The notes under the pieces were generated by a model. It was not told the DNA's origin. It was given only the letters and a program-made list of their open reading frames with translations, and did not search any database. DNA of 35,519 nt, taken from the IMG/VR virus record IMGVR_UViG_3300030099_003494, positions 1-35,519 of that record, one strand, 5' to 3'. Within the stretch, counting starts at the first letter, position 1, and each line of letters starts with the position of its first letter. Of the stretch, positions 12,160 to 19,370 are shown piece by piece. The position numbers and the translations under genes are program-made. This stretch comes from a virus.

Positions 12160-12342
12160 CTACATTAGTGCGTTGACTAACACCACCAATGCAGAGCCTG
12201 CAACCAACCAACCACTTAGTTCTTGTCGTGATATCTTTGAGTTTACTTTTTCGTGAAGCAAATCAATTCTCTCATTTGTTTTTTCTTGTGTTTCAATAAT
12301 TATATTTAATAGTTCCTTATTTGTATAACCATTCCCATTCAT
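12160..12342 (-). CDS. Small coiled-coil plus C-terminal membrane-span protein, 60 aa
   Basis: A polar helical region (about 8-38, LLNIIIETQEKTNERIDLLHEKV) with heptad-like spacing precedes one hydrophobic C-terminal span (about 42-58, SGWLVAGSALVVLVNALM). I choose the ATG at 12342, whose ATGA overlaps the upstream gene's stop. A TTG at 12357 would add five residues. The layout resembles small lysis accessory proteins or tail-anchored proteins. It lies between a 41-residue membrane protein and the large secreted protein, so a role in lysis or envelope contact is likely. Confidence 0.6.
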   Translation of the reverse strand: MNGNGYTNKELLNIIIETQEKTNERIDLLHEKVNSKISRQELSGWLVAGSALVVLVNALM

Positions 12343-12464
12343 GTTATCCAATCCCAATCTTCTTCTTTATAATCATCAGGTACTTTTGGCATAGCAAAAT
12401 CATCTAACCAAACTAAAAAGTTTTTTAAAAAGTATCCTAAAATAAATCCGATTACATAATCCAT
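12339..12464 (-). CDS. Small membrane protein, 41 aa, first gene of lysis cassette
   Basis: This ORF is too short for standard tracking: MDYVIGFILGYFLKNFLVWL, one membrane span at the N-terminus, then an acidic tail ending EEDWDWIT. The ATG lies six bases after an extended -10 element (12479-12471) and has no ribosome site, fitting a leaderless message. Its stop overlaps the next ATG (ATGA). It fills the gap between the two neighbours exactly. Function unknown, presumably envelope or lysis related. Confidence 0.6.
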   Translation of the reverse strand: MDYVIGFILGYFLKNFLVWLDDFAMPKVPDDYKEEDWDWIT

Positions 12465-12470
12465 CAAGGG

Positions 12471-12479
12471 ATTATATCA
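12471..12479 (-). promoter_or_regulatory. Extended -10 promoter for the lysis cassette
   Basis: On the minus strand, TGATATAAT is a perfect extended -10 (TG at 12479-12478, TATAAT at 12476-12471). No good -35 is seen at 16-18 bases, as is allowed for extended -10 promoters. The predicted start falls on the ATG at 12464, so a leaderless transcript is expected. Confidence 0.6.
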
Positions 12480-12484
12480 TAAAA

Positions 12485-12892
12485 TTACTCGACTAAATCC
12501 CAACCAGTAGAATTATCTGCTTGATATGCTTCTTCATTCCATACATATCCTTTATCACCATCTCCATCATCAGGATATGGAATAGGTGCTTCCCACTGCC
12601 ATTTACTATTTAACGACCAACTTGCATACATTGGTTGTTCATAGAATACATCATTAGAACTATCATAGGTATGACCTATACCTGCATAGTTACCTCTAAA
12701 TGGTGTGCCTCCTAATGTGTGTTCATTTCCCATGGTATTATAAGATGTTCTTTTACAGGCATCTTGTCCTGGTCTTTTTGTTAGATAATATTCTTCCCAA
12801 TCAGCAAATCCATCAGGAGCTGTTTCGGTTTCATCTTTACCAGTAATTACTTCTGTTACTATGTTGTCTTTTATAAATGCGTAATGTGCCAT
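12485..12892 (-). CDS. Conserved marine-phage minor structural protein, 135 aa
   Basis: The protein begins MAHYAFIKDNIVTEVITG and continues with TSYNTMG, FRGNYAGIGHTYD, YASWSLN and WEAPIPYPDDG. From memory, this series of motifs is shared by a small protein found near tail or fibre genes in many marine phages. The real function is unsettled; it is usually treated as a virion or fibre-associated protein. The ATG is preceded by AGGAGATA. It is the last gene of the virion block before the lysis promoter, just after the glycine-rich fibre genes. Confidence 0.65.
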   Translation of the reverse strand: MAHYAFIKDNIVTEVITGKDETETAPDGFADWEEYYLTKRPGQDACKRTSYNTMGNEHTLGGTPFRGNYAGIGHTYDSSNDVFYEQPMYASWSLNSKWQWEAPIPYPDDGDGDKGYVWNEEAYQADNSTGWDLVE

Positions 12893-12911
12893 ATCTATCT
12901 CCTATTATACA

Positions 12912-13931
12912 CTATGCAAAACTCACTGTGTCAGTTCCTGCTGTAAAAATAATGTATTTCTCATCACCATCTGTTTGTTCACTACCATGTGTCAAACCAC
13001 TTCCTACAGTAATTGTAGCACCAGAGTAACGCAAAATTACTACTCCACTACCACCACTACCACCTGTTGGGCTTAGGTTATTTCCACCACCTTGTGAACC
13101 TCCACCGCCACCGCCACCTTTGTTAGCAGTACCTCCACCACCATTATTACCATGACCTCCACCGCCATTACCTGAGCCTGCACCTCCACCATCTTGTCCA
13201 GGATAATGACCTGAACCACCGCCTCTAGCACCACGACCACCACCACCGCCTCTTCCTACAGAAGAACCAGTAATACTTGAATCTAAACCATTTCCACCGA
13301 ATGCACCACCTGTTGTAGTTTTATCTGCTATTACATTATTACCTGCTGAATCTGTTGTTGGTCCTGAACCTGCTCCACCACCGCCACCTGCATTAGATGG
13401 GTTATCATTATTACCATTACCTGCTCCTCCAAAAAAACCTTGATTAGATGTACCATCTCCACCTTCTGTAGTTACAGAGTTGTTAGCATATCCACCACCA
13501 CCACCTGAACCACCAGTTCCACCATTACCACTTGTTTTACCTTGACCACCACCTGTTGAAGTTATTGTAGAAAATACGCTATCATTTCCTGCACCACCAT
13601 TACCTGTGCTACCATTGCCACCTGCACCTACTGTAACTGTGACACTAGCTCCACGAACTATCTCTAAAGGAGTTTCGGTTGAACCACCACCACCAGAATT
13701 TTCTGATGCGTATGAGTTTCTATAACCTCCTCCACCACCTCCACCACCAGTGTTACCACCTGCACCACCACCACCTGCTATAACTAGGTATGAAACAACA
13801 ACTGGTTGTAAAGCATACTTACTTTGATTTAATAAATCAGTAACATCATTTACTTCAAATATTCCTGAATTAGCTGTGCTACTTTGTGTAGGTCCATCTT
13901 GTATATATCCATATTCGTTTGATTTACTCAT
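12912..13931 (-). CDS. Glycine-rich tail fibre/adhesin-like protein, 339 aa
   Basis: A conserved N-terminal module (about 1-50: EYGYIQDGPTQSS, then GIFEVNDVTDLL) leads into YLVIAGGGGAGG and a very long Gly-rich region. It closes with SGVVILRYSG and a small C-terminal domain. Gly-rich regions of this kind form stacked polyglycine-II helices in known phage adhesins such as that of S16, where they present receptor-binding loops. I start at 13931, where the ATG overlaps the upstream stop (TAATG); an in-frame start at 13940 is less likely. It is a tandem paralogue of the upstream gene. Likely role: receptor binding at the fibre tip. Confidence 0.75.
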   Translation of the reverse strand: MSKSNEYGYIQDGPTQSSTANSGIFEVNDVTDLLNQSKYALQPVVVSYLVIAGGGGAGGNTGGGGGGGGYRNSYASENSGGGGSTETPLEIVRGASVTVTVGAGGNGSTGNGGAGNDSVFSTITSTGGGQGKTSGNGGTGGSGGGGGYANNSVTTEGGDGTSNQGFFGGAGNGNNDNPSNAGGGGGAGSGPTTDSAGNNVIADKTTTGGAFGGNGLDSSITGSSVGRGGGGGRGARGGGSGHYPGQDGGGAGSGNGGGGHGNNGGGGTANKGGGGGGGSQGGGNNLSPTGGSGGSGVVILRYSGATITVGSGLTHGSEQTDGDEKYIIFTAGTDTVSFA

Positions 13932-14842
13932 TATGACCAACTCACTGTGTCTGTACCTGCAGTAAATGTTGTAACTTTATCATCTCCATCTGTAGCTGTG
14001 GAACTTGTCAAACCACTACCGACTGTAATTGTAAAAGTATTTGGGTATCTTAATATAACAATTCCTGAACCACCTGTTCCTGCTGTTGATGCTGAACCAC
14101 TACCATCTCCGCCTGAACCACCATTTGCACTTCCACTTGATGCACCACCTTGTCCTGGACCTCCACCGATAGCTCTAGTAACTGCTGAACCTGTAATAGA
14201 AGATGACAAACCTGCAGCTCTAGTTTTTGTTCCTGTTTGAAAATGTACACTACCAACACCTACAGCACCTGCTCCTCCTCCACCTCCACCTGAATTTCCA
14301 TTATTATTGTTACCATTTCCACCATCATGTCCTTGTCCTGCTGTACCTTCACCTGGTGAACTTACAGTGTTATGAAAACCACCTGCACCTGAACCACCAT
14401 CTTCATCTCCATCTGAATTTGGTTTACAACCACCACCTCCTATAGAAGTAATTGTAGAAAAAACACTATTTGAACCTTTAACTCCTGATTGTAAAAAATT
14501 ATTACCTACACCACCTGTGCCACCGCCACCTACTGTAACTGTTACTGATGCTCCAGGAACTATATCTAAAGGAGTTTCTGTAGATGAATTACCACCTGAT
14601 GTTTCAGAAGCAAAAGAGTTACGATAACCTCCTGCTCCACCGCCACCACCACCTCTGTTTCCAGAAGATGAGGATGTAGAACCACCACCACCACCTGCGA
14701 TAACTAGGTATTGTATTGGTACAGTTTGTAATGGATATATATTTTGGTCTAAAGCATTAGCTACATCATTAACAGAAAATACACCACTAGATGATGAGCT
14801 TGATTGTGTAGGTCTTGCACCTATGTATCCGAATTTACCCAC
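13931..14842 (-). CDS. Glycine-rich tail fibre/adhesin-like protein, 303 aa, paralogue
   Basis: The same architecture as the next gene: N-terminal GYIGARPTQSS and GVFSVNDVANAL, then YLVIAGGGGG, a shared GGYRNSFASETSGG and STETPLDIVPGASVTVTVG segment, a long Gly/Ser-rich region with many Asn, and a C-terminus GIVILRYPN ... TAGTDTVSWS. The N- and C-terminal modules align closely with the downstream copy while the Gly-rich middle differs in length and loops, as expected after duplication and divergence. The start is a GTG with AAGGAG five bases upstream. Likely a receptor-binding or fibre protein. Confidence 0.75.
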   Translation of the reverse strand: MGKFGYIGARPTQSSSSSSGVFSVNDVANALDQNIYPLQTVPIQYLVIAGGGGGSTSSSSGNRGGGGGGAGGYRNSFASETSGGNSSTETPLDIVPGASVTVTVGGGGTGGVGNNFLQSGVKGSNSVFSTITSIGGGGCKPNSDGDEDGGSGAGGFHNTVSSPGEGTAGQGHDGGNGNNNNGNSGGGGGGAGAVGVGSVHFQTGTKTRAAGLSSSITGSAVTRAIGGGPGQGGASSGSANGGSGGDGSGSASTAGTGGSGIVILRYPNTFTITVGSGLTSSTATDGDDKVTTFTAGTDTVSWS

Positions 14843-14854
14843 AGGTACTCCTTA

Positions 14855-15184
14855 CTAGGTTATTTCTAATACAGAAACAAATGCCTCTAAATCACCTGAT
14901 GCAGCACCACCTGTAAGGTCAATCTTGTCTCCTGCCTCCAATACTATTTTTGATGTACCTGCTAACTCAATAGAGCTATCTGCAGGAACAGTCATAGTAT
15001 GTGCAATTTTTGCATCTCCTGATGAGGCATCAACAACATTTGCTGTTATTGTGTCGTTTGATGAGCCATCAACATTTGTAACTCTTAATGTAAGAACTAT
15101 TGCAGTTGTTGACCCAGGACATGTATAAGCAGCTTGTGCTGAGTTGGTTACATTTAGATAACCATTTTTAAATGTATTTGCCAT
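14855..15184 (-). CDS. Small virion protein, beta-sandwich-like, 109 aa
   Basis: The protein is rich in Thr, Ser, Ala, Val and Asp with no Lys-rich or membrane part (only one Cys), which fits a beta-sandwich. It has the pattern YTCPGSTTAIVLTLRVTNVDG ... IELAGTSKIVLEAGDKIDLTG, resembling small proteins encoded in marine-phage structural clusters that are thought to decorate fibres or capsids. It lies between two fibre-type genes. No catalytic motif is visible. The role is inferred from position and composition. Confidence 0.6.
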   Translation of the reverse strand: MANTFKNGYLNVTNSAQAAYTCPGSTTAIVLTLRVTNVDGSSNDTITANVVDASSGDAKIAHTMTVPADSSIELAGTSKIVLEAGDKIDLTGGAASGDLEAFVSVLEIT

Positions 15185-15191
15185 ATCTTTA

Positions 15192-15842
15192 TTATCCTAA
15201 CGCTATTACTAATCCAATATCTGCAAAGCCTTGAGCATCTACGAAGTCTTTGACTGCAGCAGAAGTTGGAAGTGTTGTGTCATTATCGTTTGATGAAATA
15301 CCTTCTGATTCTGTAACAAGTGTACCTGCAGCAATATCTGATGAGGTAACTGATACAGTAAAGGTTAGGTCGTATGGGTCACCATCTGTACCATTATCTG
15401 TGTCGGTCCAGTCAATGTCAATACCACCACCTTCAACAAACTTTACTTCTCTTGCTGTATAAACACCTGATGCAACAGCAGGATTTATTGTTACCTCTGT
15501 TCCATCACCATCTTCCAAAACAAAACCTTGTTGTATGGCATCATGTGCCTCATCAAAGTGTTGCTTTACTACAGCAAGTCTTACTTTTGTTCCTGACGCA
15601 TGTGTAGGGTCAGTTCCATGTTTTGAATCTATATCTCTAGTTACAGTAGCATTTGTGTGGTCTGTTCCTGATGACCATAAAACCACCTCTCTATTACTGT
15701 CATTATCAGGGTCTATAACCAAATAAACAGGTGCATCTACACCTGGGTCTGCTGATAAGTTTATTGATGTACCACCACTTGCTAATTGTGCTGCAAGTGT
15801 AGTTTCAAAAGCGTTTACTAAATTAGTCTCTCTTGCTACCAT
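15192..15842 (-). CDS. Tail fibre or baseplate-type structural protein, 216 aa
   Basis: The protein is acidic and Asp/Thr/Gly-rich. The N-terminal part (about 1-95) reads like an attachment domain: LVNAFETTLAAQLASGGTS followed by strands with VYLVIDPD and EVVLWSSG. The rest is a probable beta fold, ending with a helix-prone segment (SAAVKDFVDAQG). That layout is seen in short fibre or collar proteins of marine phages. A GGAGAGAT site precedes the ATG. It sits between a beta-propeller-like tail protein and the smaller fibre genes. Precise function not determined. Confidence 0.6.
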   Translation of the reverse strand: MVARETNLVNAFETTLAAQLASGGTSINLSADPGVDAPVYLVIDPDNDSNREVVLWSSGTDHTNATVTRDIDSKHGTDPTHASGTKVRLAVVKQHFDEAHDAIQQGFVLEDGDGTEVTINPAVASGVYTAREVKFVEGGGIDIDWTDTDNGTDGDPYDLTFTVSVTSSDIAAGTLVTESEGISSNDNDTTLPTSAAVKDFVDAQGFADIGLVIALG

Positions 15843-15865
15843 ATCTCTCCATTATACACATATTT

Positions 15866-17791
15866 TTATCCGAATCTCATTATTGCAAAACCATTTACAC
15901 CAAGAATATCGCCTGATGTTACTTGGCTAAAGGTTTGCTGTCTTGTTCCTCTAACAGTGAGTATAGCATATTGTGTTACACTGCCAATGTTTGGATTACT
16001 TTGTATCGGATAACTTATCTTTTCTACAACACCTCTAATTATTTCTGCAGGGTCAAACAATTCTAATGTAACAGCATCACCCTCTTTTTGTTTTAGTGAT
16101 TGGTAAATTGTTTCACCTAAGTTTTTTACTCTTATTGGTTTTCTAAAAGGTCTCTCTACCCTATCAGAAATATTTACAGGTATTTGTACAACTACTAATT
16201 CAGGTCTTGCTAATGCTCTTATTTGTAAAGATTTAAATTTTGGTGTGCTTGTACCATTACTGTTTAGTTCTATCTTAGCAGTAACATATCTTGCAACTCT
16301 TTGTAGCTGTACTTCCTCACCACCAGTTCCAGACTGTTGACTTAATTCAAGTTGCCATGTGTTATCAGATGAATCATTTATTGATTCGAACTTATTAGAT
16401 ATAAAAACATCTATACTTTCTCCTGATACAAGTTCTTCTGTTTCTATTTCAGCACCAACAAATTGTTTTGATTCTGCAGTAAAAAAATCTGCAGGCGGTG
16501 TAATAAGAAATCCATTTTCTTCAAAGTTATCTGTTTGTAAATACAAACCACTACCTGTTACAACAAATAAGAATTTTTCATTAACTCTACAAATATCTTC
16601 TACAGAACCTCCAGCAGCAGCTTTGTAGTATCTAGCTATTCCGGCTGTAGGTAAATAATATCTCCATAAAAAACTTGTAGACGCAGATTCTTTTATACCT
16701 ACATAAACAGAGTCTCTTGTTGCATATAATTTATGTGGTGAAGCATCAATACTGTCTATATCCCATTCTTTAATTAACTGATTGTTTCCAAGAACATATA
16801 AGTCATCAGCAGTTTGTAAAGTTGCTCTATAAAGTCTTCCAATTTTTTTAGTACCTGTTTGGTCTTCTTTTGTACCATAAAAAATAATTCCATTAGATTC
16901 TACAATACATGTTGGAGTTTCATTAGTTATTTCTGTTTGTCCATTAACTGTAAAAGCTGCTGAAACATCTTTGAAAGAATATATTCTTCCATCAGTTGCA
17001 GTTGCTAAAGCAACAGCTCCTGCATCTGTAACATCTGTCCATGTTTCTCCAGATGCTAATGTTACTTTTGCTGAAGAAACAGTAGTAGCACCATCATATT
17101 CAAATATTGAATTGCTAGCAGACACTAAAAATTTATTTTTAACAGCCCATATTCCATCAAATGTTTGAGCTGTAGATTTTTGTGTAGATGTACCATCACT
17201 TGCAAGTGTTTCTATTTCTCCTGCTGAACCATTGTTAGCTACTATATATAGTAGGTCTCCATGTGCAGCTAAACCTTTTATGTGATAACCAGCAGTTAAT
17301 CCTGTAGATTGTGTAGCAAAAGTTGTACCACCATCAGTAGATTTATAAAGTGTTGCATCATCAGAAACATAAATAGTAGTACCTACTACTGCTAGATAAT
17401 TATCACCATCAGAAGAAGATAGTGACCTAGTATTAATTGTTGTATTTAATAATTGAATATTGTAAGAACTACCTAAATCTTTTTTAAAAACATCTATACC
17501 TTGACTATCCCAAAATCTTATTGTATCTTTATCTGTTCCATCTCTCCTGTGTGCTGTATCTAAATTAGAACCACCAGAAAAATTATTACGTGAAAAAACT
17601 CTACCAAGGTTAGATGTAAAGTCTTCTGCGTTTTGTCTAACATTAACTTGACCACCTTCAACATCAGAAGATTGTATAGTCATATCTCTTCCTGGACCTA
17701 CAGCACTTCTATAAAGTTGATTATCAATACGAAAATCATATCCTTTTCTTTTTGGATTAGATACTTCTGCTTGTGTAGTTAACCTAGGCAT
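15866..17791 (-). CDS. Large tail protein with beta-propeller-like repeats, 641 aa
   Basis: Residues about 100-420 contain repeating short strands with Asp/Gly turns, such as LYKSTDGGTTF (a BNR/Asp-box-like motif), LLYIVANNGS, RIYSFKDVSAAF and LYLQTDNF. These suggest a beta-propeller. The C-terminal 200 residues look like a separate beta domain with ARPELVVVQIPV and basic loops. By length, position after the adaptor-like gene and fold pattern, it could play the role of a tail tube/nozzle protein of a short-tailed phage or a tail-tip hub. It overlaps the upstream adaptor gene by eight bases and lacks its own ribosome site, so expression is probably coupled. Confidence 0.6.
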   Translation of the reverse strand: MPRLTTQAEVSNPKRKGYDFRIDNQLYRSAVGPGRDMTIQSSDVEGGQVNVRQNAEDFTSNLGRVFSRNNFSGGSNLDTAHRRDGTDKDTIRFWDSQGIDVFKKDLGSSYNIQLLNTTINTRSLSSSDGDNYLAVVGTTIYVSDDATLYKSTDGGTTFATQSTGLTAGYHIKGLAAHGDLLYIVANNGSAGEIETLASDGTSTQKSTAQTFDGIWAVKNKFLVSASNSIFEYDGATTVSSAKVTLASGETWTDVTDAGAVALATATDGRIYSFKDVSAAFTVNGQTEITNETPTCIVESNGIIFYGTKEDQTGTKKIGRLYRATLQTADDLYVLGNNQLIKEWDIDSIDASPHKLYATRDSVYVGIKESASTSFLWRYYLPTAGIARYYKAAAGGSVEDICRVNEKFLFVVTGSGLYLQTDNFEENGFLITPPADFFTAESKQFVGAEIETEELVSGESIDVFISNKFESINDSSDNTWQLELSQQSGTGGEEVQLQRVARYVTAKIELNSNGTSTPKFKSLQIRALARPELVVVQIPVNISDRVERPFRKPIRVKNLGETIYQSLKQKEGDAVTLELFDPAEIIRGVVEKISYPIQSNPNIGSVTQYAILTVRGTRQQTFSQVTSGDILGVNGFAIMRFG

Positions 17792-18776
17792 AAGTTATTT
17801 TATTTAAGGCAACTGGTTCTGGATACCTTGCTCTTAAATCTTTCCTTGCTTGCTCGATTAAATCATTCTGATATCTTAATAAAGATGTTCTAATGTTTGC
17901 TGCAGAGTTAACAGGAAATGTAGATGTTGATAATTGGTCAGTTATATAATCAGCTGTTGCTGTTGGTATATCTCTTCCTGCAATTATTTGTGCTGCAACA
18001 CCTGCCATAATAATTGGCTCATATTCATTTTCTAAACCAACTGTTGCTAGAGTATCTGATTCTGATGTTGGTTCAATAAACTTTTTTTTAAATGTAACAA
18101 ACACTGTATGTCCTGATGATACTCCATACACTTGCAATGCATTTACTTTATTTGGTCCATTGTTACTATATGTAATTGTTTGAGAAACACCATCAGAGTC
18201 TCTATAAGTAAATGGGTTAGGTAAATCAACAAGTTCTACGGCTACACCTTGATAAACTATTCCTGTTTCATCAGAGCCTGCAGCAAAGTCTGTCATTTGT
18301 GATATAGCACTTATAGGTGCCACTATATAATTATCATTAGCTCCATCCATAGGAATATACCCTGTTTTAGCTGTAACTGATTTAGTTTCTACTGCAAATA
18401 ATGTAGGATATAAATTTTTTATTTGGTCACACACAGCATCAAAAACATTTTTTCTTGGAAAAGGTGGTGCTATTTTTATTGTATCTCCTGATGTATGTGT
18501 TGTTGCAGTTGTGCCTCTTACACCTCTTACTACTTCTACTTGGTCATTTACAGTGTCAAGAGTTTTACAAAGCATAAGTTCTGTTCCTATTTCTATAATT
18601 GAACCTGCTTCCATAACATCTTCTTCTTCTTGTGTAAGTAAATCACCATTAAAAGAAACTGTTGTTTCAGAATCTGTAAGACTTGAGGTTAATAACGTAT
18701 AAGGTTGTAAATCATCCATAGGTTCTAAATATTCTCTATAAACTCTATCTACTAATCCTTGTATATTTGTACTCAT
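17784..18776 (-). CDS. Head-tail adaptor/tail-tube-A-like protein, 330 aa
   Basis: The protein is acidic with an N-terminal helix (IQGLVDRVYREYLEPMDD). A beta-rich domain (about 30-100) contains EVVRGVRGTTATTHTSGD, a signature I associate with adaptor or baseplate-type virion proteins that bind lattice neighbours. The C-terminal part is helical and ends in RARYPEPVALNKITYA. It lies after the capsid genes and before the propeller-like tail protein, which is the usual place of the adaptor or tail-tube A protein. The start overlaps the previous stop (TAATG). Confidence 0.6.
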   Translation of the reverse strand: MSTNIQGLVDRVYREYLEPMDDLQPYTLLTSSLTDSETTVSFNGDLLTQEEEDVMEAGSIIEIGTELMLCKTLDTVNDQVEVVRGVRGTTATTHTSGDTIKIAPPFPRKNVFDAVCDQIKNLYPTLFAVETKSVTAKTGYIPMDGANDNYIVAPISAISQMTDFAAGSDETGIVYQGVAVELVDLPNPFTYRDSDGVSQTITYSNNGPNKVNALQVYGVSSGHTVFVTFKKKFIEPTSESDTLATVGLENEYEPIIMAGVAAQIIAGRDIPTATADYITDQLSTSTFPVNSAANIRTSLLRYQNDLIEQARKDLRARYPEPVALNKITYA

Positions 18777-18961
18777 TATGCAGCACCTTCCTCTACTAAT
18801 TCTGCAGCAAATATTGCTTGACCAAATGCACCTAATGCAAATAATCCATCATTTGCTTTTATATCAGGATTTACAATAGGAAATGAAGGTTCTAATGGTT
18901 GGTCAGGAATACTTTCTATATCAAGATTTCTTCCCTCTTTAAGTATTAAGAGCATACCCAT
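18776..18961 (-). CDS. Small virion-region protein, 61 aa
   Basis: The protein begins MGMLLILKEGRNLDIESIPDQPLEPSFP, with a hydrophobic short start, then a Pro-rich segment and a C-terminal Ala/Phe/Leu-rich helix ending VEEGAA. The start is supported by AGGAG five bases upstream. It overlaps the adaptor gene's ATG. No family is recognised. The gene lies in the head-completion region and could encode a connector plug or head-completion protein, but only position supports that. Confidence 0.55.
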   Translation of the reverse strand: MGMLLILKEGRNLDIESIPDQPLEPSFPIVNPDIKANDGLFALGAFGQAIFAAELVEEGAA

Positions 18962-18969
18962 TGTTGCTC

Positions 18970-19302
18970 CTAACTATGTCTAAAGTGTAAAATTATTTTT
19001 CTGTCTGCTGCCTCGTTACCATTTGATGTAACTCTTAGAAATCCATTACTTGCAAAAGCCCATCCTGAAGGGTCAACTCTTACAACATCTCCTGCTGAAA
19101 CAGTATAACTTACATCAGTTCCATCAGTTTCTTTTACATCAACAAATGTACTATTATCCATTGAGAAATCAAATGTTACTGCAGTGCCTGTCATTGCTGC
19201 AGGAAATTCTACACCACAAAGTAACATACCTTCAGTTTGTACTCCTAAAGAATTATTATTATCTGCTGATATATCTATTAAGGCTAATTTTGATTTAATC
19301 AT
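18970..19302 (-). CDS. Capsid decoration/head protein candidate, 110 aa
   Basis: A small beta-rich protein: GVEFPAAMTGTAVTFDFSMDNSTFVDVKETDG, then YTVSAGDVVRVDPSGWAF and a strand-rich end KIILHFRHS. Proteins of this type next to major capsid genes often decorate the head or form fibres. The start has AGGAAG upstream. It is separated from the capsid gene by a 68-base gap with a hairpin that may reduce its expression relative to the capsid protein. Confidence 0.55.
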   Translation of the reverse strand: MIKSKLALIDISADNNNSLGVQTEGMLLCGVEFPAAMTGTAVTFDFSMDNSTFVDVKETDGTDVSYTVSAGDVVRVDPSGWAFASNGFLRVTSNGNEAADRKIILHFRHS

Positions 19303-19327
19303 ATCTTCCTAACTATAGCAGAAGAAA

Positions 19328-19351
19328 AGGGTGGAGGTGGAGTTCCACCCT
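19328..19351 (-). terminator. Hairpin attenuator after the major capsid gene
   Basis: On the minus strand, an 8-base stem (19351-19344 with 19335-19328) with an 8-base loop is followed by a moderately U-rich TTTCTTCT. It lies 20 bases after the capsid stop. It probably ends a share of transcripts or stabilises the 3' end of the capsid message. Confidence 0.6.
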
Positions 19352-19370
19352 AATCTTCAATGCTTTTTTA

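Noticed and set aside
12893-12911. TATAAT promoter before the 135-aa gene (and a similar one before the 216-aa gene at 15843-15865)
   Set aside because: The predicted start would fall inside the ribosome site, and no -35 or TGn extension is present; these short gaps more likely just carry AT-rich spacer.
14227-14445. Plus-strand ORF in the fibre region
   Set aside because: It is a His/Leu-rich antisense shadow of the glycine-rich frame, with no ribosome site.
12913-14842. CRISPR-like or tandem DNA repeat in the ACC/CCA-rich stretch
   Set aside because: The repetition is short glycine-codon runs within two coding frames without regular spacers.
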